Of a stretch of DNA of 64,000 nucleotides, positions 8,513 through 16,836 are shown one piece after another; position 1 is the stretch's first letter; each line of letters starts with the position of its first letter. This stretch comes from Agrobacterium vitis (lineage in GTDB: Bacteria; Pseudomonadota; Alphaproteobacteria; Rhizobiales; Rhizobiaceae): NCBI RefSeq assembly GCF_013426735.1, contig NZ_AP023272.1, positions 2,586,501-2,650,500 of the forward strand, written 5' to 3'. The notes below the pieces were generated by a model that was not told where the DNA came from, did no database searches, and was given only the letters and a program-made list of their open reading frames with translations. Both the position numbers and the translations under genes were made by a program.

Positions 8513-9784
8513 TCAGGCCGCCGTCTTCATGGCCTTGATGGCGTTGGCATCCCCCAGCTCACCGTCAAAACGGATCAGGCCGGCAATGCCGACCTTCGGC
8601 CAGAAGCGTTCGCGCAGCACGCCGATGACGGGCGAGCCGACCTTGCGGACATAATATTTGGAAAAGTCACCAAACAGCGCGATGCGCTTGTCGGCCGTCA
8701 CTTCATCCATGTGCTGATTGATCGAATAGGCGCGACCGTTGAAGCTGGCCGGTGTTCCCTTCTGCACATCCCCCTGCTGCCAGAGATAATTGCCGTTGCC
8801 ATCCTTCAGTTTGCGGGTGGCCAGCAGGAACTTGTCATGGAACATGTACCGGCATTTGGGCGAGCCTCGATAAGCCGGGTCAATGGAATGCTCCAGCTCC
8901 AGGATATTGTCGAAGGTGAAGGCATCCTTGGCCGCCGTGGTCACGCCGAGGCCTGCCGCATTCACCACGCCGTTCGGCTGGTTCTGGCCAGTTCCCGATG
9001 TCAGCTTGCGGTTGCCGATCCGGCCGAGGCGCTCACCGATCATGCCGCCGAGCAGCGATTCCATGTTGAACAGCGAATCCGCGTCCAGCTCGAAGGACCA
9101 TTTGATGAACGGCGTGGCATAGACATAGGCGTTCAGCACCTTCTGCCCGAACTCGACATCGCCGCTACCGTCTTCCAGGAGATCGGCCGCCTCGGCCAGG
9201 GGATCGGCCTCATTGTCGGTATCGTCAACGGTCGGCACCAGCATTTCGTTGCCCTTCGACGTGGTGATGACAGTGCAGATGTTTTCGTCATAGAGCGGCC
9301 CCCAGGCTTTCATCGCCTGGATGATCGTGGCTTCCAGCTCGACCGGCACGGTATAGCCACCCGCAACGGCACTGGTCGTCACCTGATCGCGGGTCTCAAA
9401 CGAGGCAACGCCGCGCTGAAGAACCGCGCGCTCTTCCTTGGTCAGATCGGACGGACTGACACCGCAGACCACCTTGGCAAACACGCTGCGATATTCGACC
9501 TTGCCACCCTGGGGCAGATCGTCGCCGCGCATCTCCGGGGTATCGCGCAACGGGCGCTGTTTGGCGCGGCGCTCTTCATCGCGCTTTTCCAGCTCGATCA
9601 GTTTTTCTTCCCGGTCGAGGATACCTTGCAGCCGATCATATTCGGCCATCGCCGTATCATGGGCGCTTTCCAGTTCCTTGGACCGAACCTCATCGGTGTC
9701 AGGCGTAATCGCCTCCAGCCGTTCGCGGGCCTCGGTAACAAGGCGCGCCTGCTTTTCGCGCAATTCTTTCAGTCTTTGCGACAT
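8513..9784 (-). CDS. HK97-fold major capsid protein
   Basis: The product has 423 residues from ATG 9784, which has AGGAG seven bases upstream; ATG 9790 is too close to that site. Residues 1-85 form a charged coiled coil (RLKELREKQARLVTEARERL), the delta domain removed by the prohead protease. The HK97 fold follows, with GGYTVPVELEATIIQAM, the TSGTGQNQPNGV motif of the HK97 family, and KCRYMFHDKFL. The prohead protease lies directly upstream, in keeping with proteolytic maturation. Confidence 0.95.
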   Translation of the reverse strand: MSQRLKELREKQARLVTEARERLEAITPDTDEVRSKELESAHDTAMAEYDRLQGILDREEKLIELEKRDEERRAKQRPLRDTPEMRGDDLPQGGKVEYRSVFAKVVCGVSPSDLTKEERAVLQRGVASFETRDQVTTSAVAGGYTVPVELEATIIQAMKAWGPLYDENICTVITTSKGNEMLVPTVDDTDNEADPLAEAADLLEDGSGDVEFGQKVLNAYVYATPFIKWSFELDADSLFNMESLLGGMIGERLGRIGNRKLTSGTGQNQPNGVVNAAGLGVTTAAKDAFTFDNILELEHSIDPAYRGSPKCRYMFHDKFLLATRKLKDGNGNYLWQQGDVQKGTPASFNGRAYSINQHMDEVTADKRIALFGDFSKYYVRKVGSPVIGVLRERFWPKVGIAGLIRFDGELGDANAIKAMKTAA

Positions 9785-9824
9785 AGTCATGCTCCTGATT
9801 GTGGGGGAAAGTTGGGACGCGGGG

Positions 9825-10421
9825 TTAAGCCCGTCGCGTCAGGTCGAGGCCGATTTTCAGGCGCAGGCGTGTGGCCAGTCCATGAGAACGGTTTTCGGCT
9901 CCACGGGCGCATCTAAGCGACCGCAGCGCAATCGAGGTGCCGGCATAGGCCGGGATGGAAACGATGGAGACTTCGAACAGATTGAGATCCGTCAGCGTCC
10001 GGCGCGGCATGGATCTGGAAAAATCCCATTCCTCGCCAACCGCCTCGAAGCCAAACGACATGCCGGAGACATCGCCCCGGGCAATCAGCGTGCGGACATC
10101 GCGCCCGACCGTGGTATCGGGAAGATCGATCTCGACAGCCAGGCCCTTGGCATCCTCTGACATCCGCAGCGTGCCCGCCCGGTTGCGACCCAGCACATGG
10201 GCCGTGTCATGGTCATAGAAGGCGCGGATATCATCAGACCGCAGCGACCGGGCAAAAGCGCCGGGTGCAATCGTCTCTTCAAACACACCGGAGATGGTGG
10301 TGACATCGCCAAAATTGGCGGCGTAGCCGGCCGCCGTCATTCGCTCGCCATCGCCCCGGGCTTCCACCGGCAGCACCAGCGAGCGGCGCTCACGCTCACC
10401 CGATTTCGGTTTCGGTGTCAT
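9825..10421 (-). CDS. HK97-family prohead protease
   Basis: The 198-residue serine protease cleaves the capsid delta domain during head maturation. Visible motifs are AAGYAANFGDVT near residue 31, AFYDHD with the likely catalytic His71, and GDVSGMSFGF with the likely nucleophile Ser122, the normal arrangement for the U35 peptidase family. The C-terminal tail after residue 165 is basic and probably disordered. It overlaps the portal gene by 26 bp, the usual order portal-protease-capsid. Confidence 0.93.
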   Translation of the reverse strand: MTPKPKSGERERRSLVLPVEARGDGERMTAAGYAANFGDVTTISGVFEETIAPGAFARSLRSDDIRAFYDHDTAHVLGRNRAGTLRMSEDAKGLAVEIDLPDTTVGRDVRTLIARGDVSGMSFGFEAVGEEWDFSRSMPRRTLTDLNLFEVSIVSIPAYAGTSIALRSLRCARGAENRSHGLATRLRLKIGLDLTRRA

Positions 10422-11673
10422 CGGTCATCTGCCTTTCTGTGTCTGCTGCGGGATCATTGAGCGGCGGGTCGCTATTCTCGCCCATCGCGTTTGTGCCGAT
10501 GGCGACGGTTGCGCCCTGGATGTAGAGTTGGTCGGCAGCCGGGTTCGGATCACGCGGACGGCCTTCAATCTCCCGGCCCTCGTTCGGGGTCAGCAGCGCC
10601 GAGTTGACGCCGGTTGCCAAGGCCTCCAGGCGACTCTTGAAGTCACCGCGCATCAGGCCGTCGAGGTTGTGGCGGACATAACGGCGGGTATTCATCCGCC
10701 CAAAAATCTTCAGGTTCATTTCCCCTTCCATCGCCGTCGCCCATTGGCTGACCAGATGCTTGACCAGATAGAGGTCGTTCTGCTCGACATTGGAGAAGGT
10801 TGCTCGGCTCAAGTCCTGAAGGAAGTTCGGCGGGATCTGATAGGCGCGGGCAATCTCTTGCACCTGGTAAAGCCGCGCCTCGGTCATCTGCCCCTTGGCC
10901 GGGTCGTAACCCACTTGGGTGAGTTTGTAGCCGACCGGCAACTGGATCAGCGGAAGCTGATCGTCCCGCGCCGCCTTCACCGCCCGCTTGATATCTTCAC
11001 GCGCCCGCTGCATGGCCTTGTCATTGGCAGGCATCGGCCCTTCCAGCGCCAAGGGCGGAACGCCGCCGCCTGCAAAGAAGTTCGAGGCATAGTCGTTCAT
11101 GGCCAGCGCCAACTGGATGGCCTTTTCCGCCATGGCAATCGGGCCGCGATGCTGGACCAGATTACGCTTCAGCATATAGGGGATGTCGATCACGTCGGTG
11201 GCTGGATATTCCCTGCCCTCGAAACTGTAGAACAGCCGCCCGCCACGCCGCCTGATCGAACAGCTGCCGGGATCAATCGGCCAAAGCGCCTCGATGCCAG
11301 CACCCTTGCGCTCGATCCAGGCCAGCCCCCGCCCGCCGGTAAACACCTGTTCCCAGAAGAAGCGCCGGAACTTTGAGGTGTCCATTTCGTCATTCGGGTT
11401 TTCCTCCAGAACGACAGCCAGCTTGCCGCCGAGCCGCACCGGTCCGCGTTCGCCCGTCCGGTAGACATGCAGCGGCAAGGTGGCAAGCGTCCGCGACAGA
11501 AACGATACCGCCGCCTGCACAGCCGGGACTTTCAGAGCCGTTTCAATATTGACCGTGGGCAGCGCCCCGCCGCCAAGCCCGAAGAACTCCATAAAATTGG
11601 TGGCGCTGACCGGCACGGTTTCGCTTTCGAGCGACGTCGAACGCCGCTCGGCCTTGCCCTTCTTGGATGCCAT
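10396..11673 (-). CDS. HK97-family portal protein
   Basis: The 425-residue protein forms the dodecameric DNA gateway at one capsid vertex. Family signatures include VPAVQAAVSFLSRTLATLPL at about residue 49, an NPNDEMDTSKFRRFFWEQ segment near 94, and the IPPNFLQDLSRATFSNVEQN motif near 280, diagnostic of HK97 portals. It begins 12 bp after the terminase large subunit stop and overlaps the protease gene. Confidence 0.95.
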   Translation of the reverse strand: MASKKGKAERRSTSLESETVPVSATNFMEFFGLGGGALPTVNIETALKVPAVQAAVSFLSRTLATLPLHVYRTGERGPVRLGGKLAVVLEENPNDEMDTSKFRRFFWEQVFTGGRGLAWIERKGAGIEALWPIDPGSCSIRRRGGRLFYSFEGREYPATDVIDIPYMLKRNLVQHRGPIAMAEKAIQLALAMNDYASNFFAGGGVPPLALEGPMPANDKAMQRAREDIKRAVKAARDDQLPLIQLPVGYKLTQVGYDPAKGQMTEARLYQVQEIARAYQIPPNFLQDLSRATFSNVEQNDLYLVKHLVSQWATAMEGEMNLKIFGRMNTRRYVRHNLDGLMRGDFKSRLEALATGVNSALLTPNEGREIEGRPRDPNPAADQLYIQGATVAIGTNAMGENSDPPLNDPAADTERQMTDDTETEIG

Positions 11674-11685
11674 CAGGCCACCCCT

Positions 11686-13500
11686 TTATTGATGTATGGA
11701 GTAATCCGGGTCATCCCATGGGGATGCCTGGGAGGCACGAACACGGCACATCGCCATGCCCATCGACATGGCCAAAGACACCATGCCGTCGATGCGGCCA
11801 AAGGCATGTTCCTTGTCGAACATCCGATGGCCGGTGCGGTTTTCTGCAAAGACGGTGCTGGCCGCACAACTGTCCAGCATCGGGTTCGGGTCGATCTCGA
11901 TGCGCGTCTCATAGAGCGCGTTCTCGAGCTTGTTGATGCTATGCGGCATCCAGAGATAGATATCCTGCTCACCATCCGGTGCGTCAGGATCGCGCTCCAG
12001 CACCCGGCGCTGGAAGCCCTGCGGGTGGATGGTCAGCGGTAGGGAAACACCCTGGTCTTCCAGATGCTCGGACAATTGCTCCAACCCGTACTGGTCGGCG
12101 CCGATCTCAATTGGTTCGAACTTTGCGCAGATCTCGGCCAGGGCTTCAGCCAACCACGGATATTTGAGCCGCTGGCCGGGCACCGCCTCGATAAAACCCT
12201 GGTCACGCCAGAGGTCATAGGGGGCCTGGTCGGTATTGGCCCGATCCTCCAGCGTATCGGCAGGTGTCCAGAACCATGTCTTTGACGCAAACCGCTCGGC
12301 ATCCTTGGTACTGTCAAGCACCCAGATCAGGGTCAGCGCGGTAAAGTCACGGGTGCGCGACAGGTCGAGGCCGCCATAACAGGGAAAGCCCTCGGCGATC
12401 AGCCAGTCGAGATCGAGATCCTTCTGGCAGGCCATCCAGGCCTCGCGCTTGATCGCCGCATTGACCGATTGCGTCCATTCGCAAAAGTGCAGCCGGGCAA
12501 TGCCGTTTCGTTTGCCGGGCATCATCCGCGCCTGGTCAACGACCCCATGCAGATAATCCGTGGTGATCGTCACATCCAGCAGCGGGTTTGCCTTCACCCA
12601 GCAGGACGGATCATTCTCCCAATCATCGCCCTCATCGAGCGAGCAGACAAAGGCGAATGTCGTGTCATCCTGGACAATGCCCGCTGCAACATTGACCGCA
12701 TGCTGATGTTCTTCCCAGCAGATCGATTTGCGGTCCGACCCGGAATTGGTCGCCATCACCAGCAACGGCTGTTTGCGGAATTTAAAGCCGCGCTCCAGCA
12801 TTTCGATGACATCGCGATTGGGATGTTCATGCACCTCATCGCACAGCGCACAGGACGGACGCGGACCCGATTGCGCCTTGTCGGCTGAGATCGGTTTGAA
12901 GAACCGCTTGTCGCCGCCCTTGCTGATGTAAGTCAGTTGCCAGACCGGGTTCTCGCCTGAGGTCGTGATCCGCCTCATCAGCTCCGGCGACTGGTCGCGC
13001 ATGGCAACCGCATCACGAAACAGCACTTGCGCCTGGTCTTTCTTGGCCGCCGCCGCATAAATCTCGGCACGGGGTTCGCCATCGGCCACCATCATGCAGA
13101 TGCCGATCCCGGCCAGCAAGGGCGATTTGCCGTTGCCCTTGCCCTCTTCGTCATAGAAGCGCCGGAACCGACGCAAGCCGGTATCGGCCCATTTCCAGCC
13201 GAACAGTGAACCAACCCGGAAGGCCTGGCTCGGATGCAGCCGAAACCGCCGTCCCTCGAACTGACCGCCATTCAGACGCAGCTTGGACCCGAACCACTTG
13301 ATCCGCTTGTTCGAGGTCTCCAGATCCCAGACCAGGCCACGGGTCGGGCCGTCGATCAGATCGCGCAGGTGACGACGGCAGGCATTGCGAACATGGGGAC
13401 CGGCAACAATATCGCCACGCACCACATCCGCCGCCCAGGCGGTCACCGGATCATCGTCATAGCTGACATCCGGGATCTCGACATCAATCGAATCCATCAT
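11686..13500 (-). CDS. Phage terminase large subunit
   Basis: The product has 604 residues from ATG 13500; an in-frame TTG at 13515 would add five. It is the packaging ATPase and nuclease. A Walker A-like GKGNGKS lies near residue 122, a Walker B-like segment ends CALCDEVHEH, and the nuclease domain has YGGLDLSRTRDFTAL with its metal-binding aspartate. The architecture matches the Terminase_1 family. The start overlaps the small subunit end by 17 bp. The upstream HNH gene fits a cos-type packaging machine. Confidence 0.95.
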   Translation of the reverse strand: MMDSIDVEIPDVSYDDDPVTAWAADVVRGDIVAGPHVRNACRRHLRDLIDGPTRGLVWDLETSNKRIKWFGSKLRLNGGQFEGRRFRLHPSQAFRVGSLFGWKWADTGLRRFRRFYDEEGKGNGKSPLLAGIGICMMVADGEPRAEIYAAAAKKDQAQVLFRDAVAMRDQSPELMRRITTSGENPVWQLTYISKGGDKRFFKPISADKAQSGPRPSCALCDEVHEHPNRDVIEMLERGFKFRKQPLLVMATNSGSDRKSICWEEHQHAVNVAAGIVQDDTTFAFVCSLDEGDDWENDPSCWVKANPLLDVTITTDYLHGVVDQARMMPGKRNGIARLHFCEWTQSVNAAIKREAWMACQKDLDLDWLIAEGFPCYGGLDLSRTRDFTALTLIWVLDSTKDAERFASKTWFWTPADTLEDRANTDQAPYDLWRDQGFIEAVPGQRLKYPWLAEALAEICAKFEPIEIGADQYGLEQLSEHLEDQGVSLPLTIHPQGFQRRVLERDPDAPDGEQDIYLWMPHSINKLENALYETRIEIDPNPMLDSCAASTVFAENRTGHRMFDKEHAFGRIDGMVSLAMSMGMAMCRVRASQASPWDDPDYSIHQ

Positions 13501-13951
13501 CGGTCGGGAACTCAAATCCTAGCTGGCCGGTCGCCTGCAAGCCACGCTCGGCAGACGGCGTCATGCCAAAATCACTTGCCAGCGCCCGGATCTGCCGCCA
13601 CGTCTCATTCAACTGGCTGACTTCCGGGCGGCTCTTCAACTGGGTGCCGTTGCGGGTTTGGCTCTCATAGGTTTCCCCGCCTTCCCGCACATCGAGCCGC
13701 AACCGCTCATGGCGGGCTATCGTCCAGCAGAGCTGTTCGAACATGTAGACGTTGACTTCATTGAGCCGGTTCTTGCGGGGATCACACAGCGGTGGTGCGA
13801 TCCGGTCCCAGATGGCGCGCACATCGAACGGCAGGTCATCCGGCCGCAGCTCCCGCGCCTTGGCCGCCGCCCGCGCCTCGAAGTTCGCGCCCTGGCCGTC
13901 CTCGGCTTTGAGGGGCACGACGTTTTCGGAGGAAGGTTTGCGGCCTTTCAT
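13484..13951 (-). CDS. Phage terminase small subunit, P27 family
   Basis: The 155-residue protein begins MKGRKPSSENVVPLK and contains RPDDLPFDVRAIWDRIAPPL, LNEVNVYMFEQLCWTIARHE and a closing FGMTPSAERGL motif, all typical of P27-like small terminases. It recognises the packaging site and hands DNA to the large subunit. GAGG lies eight bases before the ATG at 13951. The DNA just upstream (13952-14083) is the expected place for the packaging site. Confidence 0.92.
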   Translation of the reverse strand: MKGRKPSSENVVPLKAEDGQGANFEARAAAKARELRPDDLPFDVRAIWDRIAPPLCDPRKNRLNEVNVYMFEQLCWTIARHERLRLDVREGGETYESQTRNGTQLKSRPEVSQLNETWRQIRALASDFGMTPSAERGLQATGQLGFEFPTDDGFD

Positions 13952-14083
13952 TGGGCAACCTCATCAAGAGTGGCTTTTTGTCTCCAATTTCCACTCACTA
14001 CACAGAAATGACCAACGCCGGTGCGGGAGGCGGATCGGGTTCAAGGCCGACCCACCCCCTGCCCTCGACCCTCGGCCGAGGGG
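13952..14083. other. Candidate cos/packaging region between HNH and terminase small subunit
   Basis: This 132-bp gap lies between the HNH endonuclease stop and the terminase small subunit start. It contains a GC-rich palindrome at 14069-14083 (CCCTCGGCCGAGGGG). In phages with an HNH gene beside terminase, cos usually lies in this neighbourhood. The assignment is positional; the cohesive-end sequence cannot be read from one strand of an integrated prophage. Confidence 0.35.
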
Positions 14084-14458
14084 TCAGGTGCGGTTCGCCG
14101 GGTGTCTGGGATCGGTGGGCCAGCCATTCGCGCCCATGGCAGTCGAGAAACCACGATGCTCTTCCCGTTGCTTGGTCGCGTCGTGATGCTTCTTGCACAG
14201 GGTCTGGAAAGGTCCGTTCCAGAACTTCTCGGCGTTGCCGCTATGGCGCTCGATGTGGTCGCAGATGAAACCCTTCTTGAGCTTGCCTTGCTGCCGGCAC
14301 ATCCGGCAATACGGCTCCCGCTTCAGTTGGAGCGACCGGATGGCTCGCCACCTCGTGGTGTAATACCAAGAGCGCCAGCCCTTGGCCTCCTCTGATCTCT
14401 GATCTGTCGCCATATCCTTGAACGCAAAAAGGCGACCATCTGGCCGCCTCGTCATCAT
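14084..14458 (-). CDS. HNH endonuclease associated with DNA packaging
   Basis: The protein has 124 residues (109 if it starts at ATG 14413). Two CxxC-type zinc pairs are visible: CRMC in the segment YCRMCRQQGK, and the later C in LCKKHHD; the HNH core is FICDHIERHSG followed by N..F....LCKKHH. HNH proteins next to terminase take part in terminase-dependent cos cleavage in many tailed phages, which fits this position. It follows the NusG-like gene after a 161-bp gap. Confidence 0.88.
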   Translation of the reverse strand: MMTRRPDGRLFAFKDMATDQRSEEAKGWRSWYYTTRWRAIRSLQLKREPYCRMCRQQGKLKKGFICDHIERHSGNAEKFWNGPFQTLCKKHHDATKQREEHRGFSTAMGANGWPTDPRHPANRT

Positions 14459-14619
14459 TCATCTGGGCATAGCTTACGCACTGGCCCTGAATCGCATCGC
14501 CTATTGGCTTGGATCAGAGCGAGGCCGGGGGAGAACATCAATCCCTAGGGAGCATCAGACGCCCCGGTCATCTCGATGGGAAAGGCGCTGTTCGCCTCTC
14601 CACGTTTCAAGCGATAATC
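14459..14619. promoter_or_regulatory. Gap between NusG-like gene and late genes; possible late control region
   Basis: This 161-bp non-coding stretch separates the early genes from the packaging genes, all read leftward. On the minus strand it includes a short hairpin (AGGCG-aacag-CGCCT, about 14581-14595) followed by TTCCC, a weak terminator candidate. A terminator or antitermination loading site here would fit the NusG paralogue encoded just before it. I could not define a promoter with confidence. Confidence 0.3.
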
Positions 14620-15276
14620 TCAGTCAGAAATGAAGTCAATCCCCATCGTGATTTCACTCATACCGCCAAACATCGGCACATCAACGACCACTTGGCCACG
14701 CTTCGACAGCACCTTGCGCACCGTCACCACGAAGTCGGCAAACGGGCCGGAGCGGATCGTCACCTGCTTGCCCAGCACATCCGGCATCGGTGGAACGTCG
14801 CCCACATCCATATGTTTTCTTTCCGCTTTCTTGGCCGACAGCATTAGTTGGCGCATCAATGGTTCGGGCATCAGGTGCGGCTTTCCATCCTTGCCCATCA
14901 GCCCGCGCAGCTTGGAGGCAAGCATCAACCCGACGAAGGCTTCATTGTCCGGGATGACCTGCACGAACAGGTATCCCCGAAACACCGCCCGCTGGATTTC
15001 CACAGCTTGCTTACCCCGCCGAGGCGGCCACTTGTGACGTTCGCATGGGCACCAGCACTCGATTCCCTGCTGGTCGAGCGAATCCCGGATCACCTGTTCC
15101 ATACCGCTCTTGCAGCTGGCTACCACCCAGCGCGCCAAACGGTCGAACTCGGGACGGTCACGCCTGGCCATAGCCACTTGGCGTTGCCGCTTGGCCTCCA
15201 TGGCGTTGACGTAAGCCAAGCGTGAAAGACCCTCGTCCGAGACGCCATCCAGAAGTTTCCCGTTATGCTGCATCAT
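14620..15276 (-). CDS. NusG-like transcription antitermination protein of prophage
   Basis: The 218-residue protein has a NusG N-terminal fold: RWVVASCKSGMEQVIRDSLD from about residue 48, then IECWCPCERHKWPPR and FRGYLFVQVIPD, matching the usual YPGYVFV region. The C-terminus has a KOW-like segment (GKQVTIRSGPFADFVVTVRK) near residues 165-185. An extra 45-residue helical N-terminus is present. Family members ride on RNA polymerase and reduce pausing or termination. Its place between replication and packaging genes suggests it switches on late transcription. The ATG overlaps the end of the replication gene. Confidence 0.85.
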   Translation of the reverse strand: MMQHNGKLLDGVSDEGLSRLAYVNAMEAKRQRQVAMARRDRPEFDRLARWVVASCKSGMEQVIRDSLDQQGIECWCPCERHKWPPRRGKQAVEIQRAVFRGYLFVQVIPDNEAFVGLMLASKLRGLMGKDGKPHLMPEPLMRQLMLSAKKAERKHMDVGDVPPMPDVLGKQVTIRSGPFADFVVTVRKVLSKRGQVVVDVPMFGGMSEITMGIDFISD

Positions 15277-16546
15277 GGGTGCGTCCCTCGCTCAGGCTGG
15301 TTTGGAAATGGTCGAGCGCCGCCTCGACCGCCGCGTCGAGATCGGGCTGATCCGGGTCAACGGGCGGGAAATAATTCCAGTCGCGCAGGCCCTCGACGAA
15401 CATCCAGCCACGGCGTTCGTGCAGGCGCTTCCAGGCCGCAAACAGCGCACCGCTGCTTTCGACCCGCTCGAAGCTGGCAACCAGCGGCAGCAGGTCCACC
15501 GAGGTGACGAACGGCTCATTGCGACGGGCAAGATCGCGCATCCGGCTCACCAGCGGCCAGCCATGTTCCCGGCGCTTTTCCCACACCAGGGCTTCCCGGC
15601 TGATCGCGCCAGAAGCCAGCCGCCGATTATCGAACGCCGTGAACACGAACTGGCCTGTCGGCTCGCAAAGCAGCGTTTCCAAGCGCCGACCCATCCAGAG
15701 CTTGCCGCAAACCTTGGCCGTAGTGTGGGTTTGGACCGCTGGAGCAACCTCAGGCATCTTTTCCCAAGCCCGGTCTCGCAGGAACACAGCGGCGAAGGTG
15801 AATGTCCCTTTGCCGATCCACTGGATGTAGTCCGGTGTTTTCTCGATGCAGGCCGCTCGCTGATCAGCCGTCAGGGCAAACCACGCCTTCCTCGCAGCCG
15901 TGTCGCTGCTCTTGTCGTAATTCGGCCACGTCGGATACCAGCGCTTGAAGGCGAGATCGATCTTTCGCAATTCCTCTCTCGAAAATTCCCCCCGCCCCGC
16001 GCCTGCGGTGGGAGAGTTGTTTGGAGAGTTAGCTGGAAGAATCTTATCTTGGTGGAGCTGCTCCACCACCTTTGTGGAACCATTTCCACCACCTTCGGGC
16101 GCCATTTCCACCACCTTTTCCGCGCAAGGCGGTGGAGCTGCTCCACCACCTTCCGGCAAAATCTCGTCCTCAAAAGGTGGTGTATCTCCTCCACCAGCTT
16201 GCGCATTTGCGACAGAACCCGCAGCAGCATGGCCAGCCAGATCGCGGCCCGGCCAGCGGGCGATATACTCGTTTCGCTTCCACTTTTGCCCACGAAAGCC
16301 GTGTTGAGTGACTTCGATCCAGCCCGCCTGTTCTGCCAGATCCAGATGCTTCAGGATTGTTTTCTTATCGAGGCCAGACAGTTCGACCAGCTCGGAAACC
16401 GGCGGATAGCAAGAACCACCCGTTGCATCCATCTTCAGGCCGAGCGTGTGCAGCACCAGCCGCGTGATCGGCGGCAGGCCGGATTTGGCAACGGCATGAC
16501 GCCAGGACCATGCCCGCGATGTTGCGCCGTGATCAGGCTCCATCAT
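15263..16546 (-). CDS. HTH replication-initiator-type phage protein
   Basis: The 427-residue protein has an N-terminal winged helix (residues about 20-85), with LPPITRLVLHTLGLKMDATG and SCYPPVSELVELSGLDKKTI matching the helix_turn_helix domain of phage and plasmid replication proteins. Residues about 115-175 are a low-complexity linker rich in glycine, proline and KVVE, encoded by the iteron-like repeats at 16051-16182. The C-terminal half is unfamiliar. Position after cro and regulator genes equals that of lambda O. ATGATG overlaps the upstream stop. The replication role is inferred from domain, position and repeats. Confidence 0.7.
   Translation of the reverse strand: MMEPDHGATSRAWSWRHAVAKSGLPPITRLVLHTLGLKMDATGGSCYPPVSELVELSGLDKKTILKHLDLAEQAGWIEVTQHGFRGQKWKRNEYIARWPGRDLAGHAAAGSVANAQAGGGDTPPFEDEILPEGGGAAPPPCAEKVVEMAPEGGGNGSTKVVEQLHQDKILPANSPNNSPTAGAGRGEFSREELRKIDLAFKRWYPTWPNYDKSSDTAARKAWFALTADQRAACIEKTPDYIQWIGKGTFTFAAVFLRDRAWEKMPEVAPAVQTHTTAKVCGKLWMGRRLETLLCEPTGQFVFTAFDNRRLASGAISREALVWEKRREHGWPLVSRMRDLARRNEPFVTSVDLLPLVASFERVESSGALFAAWKRLHERRGWMFVEGLRDWNYFPPVDPDQPDLDAAVEAALDHFQTSLSEGRTHDAA
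16051..16182. repeat. Iteron-like repeats inside the replication-type gene
   Basis: The core TCCACCACCTT occurs in direct orientation at 16062-16072, 16085-16095, 16107-16117 and 16142-16152, with spacings of 23, 22 and 35 bp, and the inverse AAGGTGGTG is at 16174-16182. Two copies of the near-palindrome GGTGGAGCTGCTCCACC lie at 16051-16067 and 16131-16147, and CCATTTCCACCACCTT is at 16080-16095 and 16102-16117. Spacings of two helical turns and the position in an initiator-type gene resemble the lambda ori within gene O. The alternative is simple codon repetition in a disordered linker. Confidence 0.6.
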
Positions 16547-16836
16547 GCCGCACCGCCTTTGCGCGCCACGTCCAGCATCGCCGCTCTGGCCGCACCAATG
16601 GTCAGCAACACGCTATCGCGCCAGCAGCCCTGCCTGCTCCGCGTGGAATTGATCGCCGCAAACTCGGCATCGAGATAATCGACGCCAGCCAAAAACCCGA
16701 CCGTCCGCAACACCATGCGGATCGAGGCATGGTCGCGGTAAATGACACCCTGCGGCACCCGCAGCAGCCAGTCGGCCCGTTCCGCATCCGTCTGGCAATC
16801 GCAAAGCTGCTCTACGATTGGAAGTAGCCCGGTCAT
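16543..16836 (-). CDS. Small prophage early protein, unknown
   Basis: The 97-residue protein begins MTGLLPIVEQLCDCQTDAER and ends with RAAMLDVARKGGAA. It is helical with no membrane segment or known motif. A central run (VIYRDHASIRMVLRTVGFLA) resembles small proteins upstream of replication genes in rhizobial prophages, but I know no function. It overlaps both neighbours by a few bases, so it is part of the leftward early operon. Confidence 0.65.
   Translation of the reverse strand: MTGLLPIVEQLCDCQTDAERADWLLRVPQGVIYRDHASIRMVLRTVGFLAGVDYLDAEFAAINSTRSRQGCWRDSVLLTIGAARAAMLDVARKGGAA

Noticed and set aside
8231..9916. 561-codon plus-strand frame opposite the major capsid gene
   Set aside because: It is the antisense shadow of the capsid gene, with odd composition and no ribosome site; all true structural genes here are on the minus strand.
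15275..16678. 467-codon plus-strand frame opposite the replication-type gene
   Set aside because: The minus-strand frame has an HTH domain and is coupled to its neighbours, while this one is rich in Arg, Pro and His as expected for an antisense shadow.
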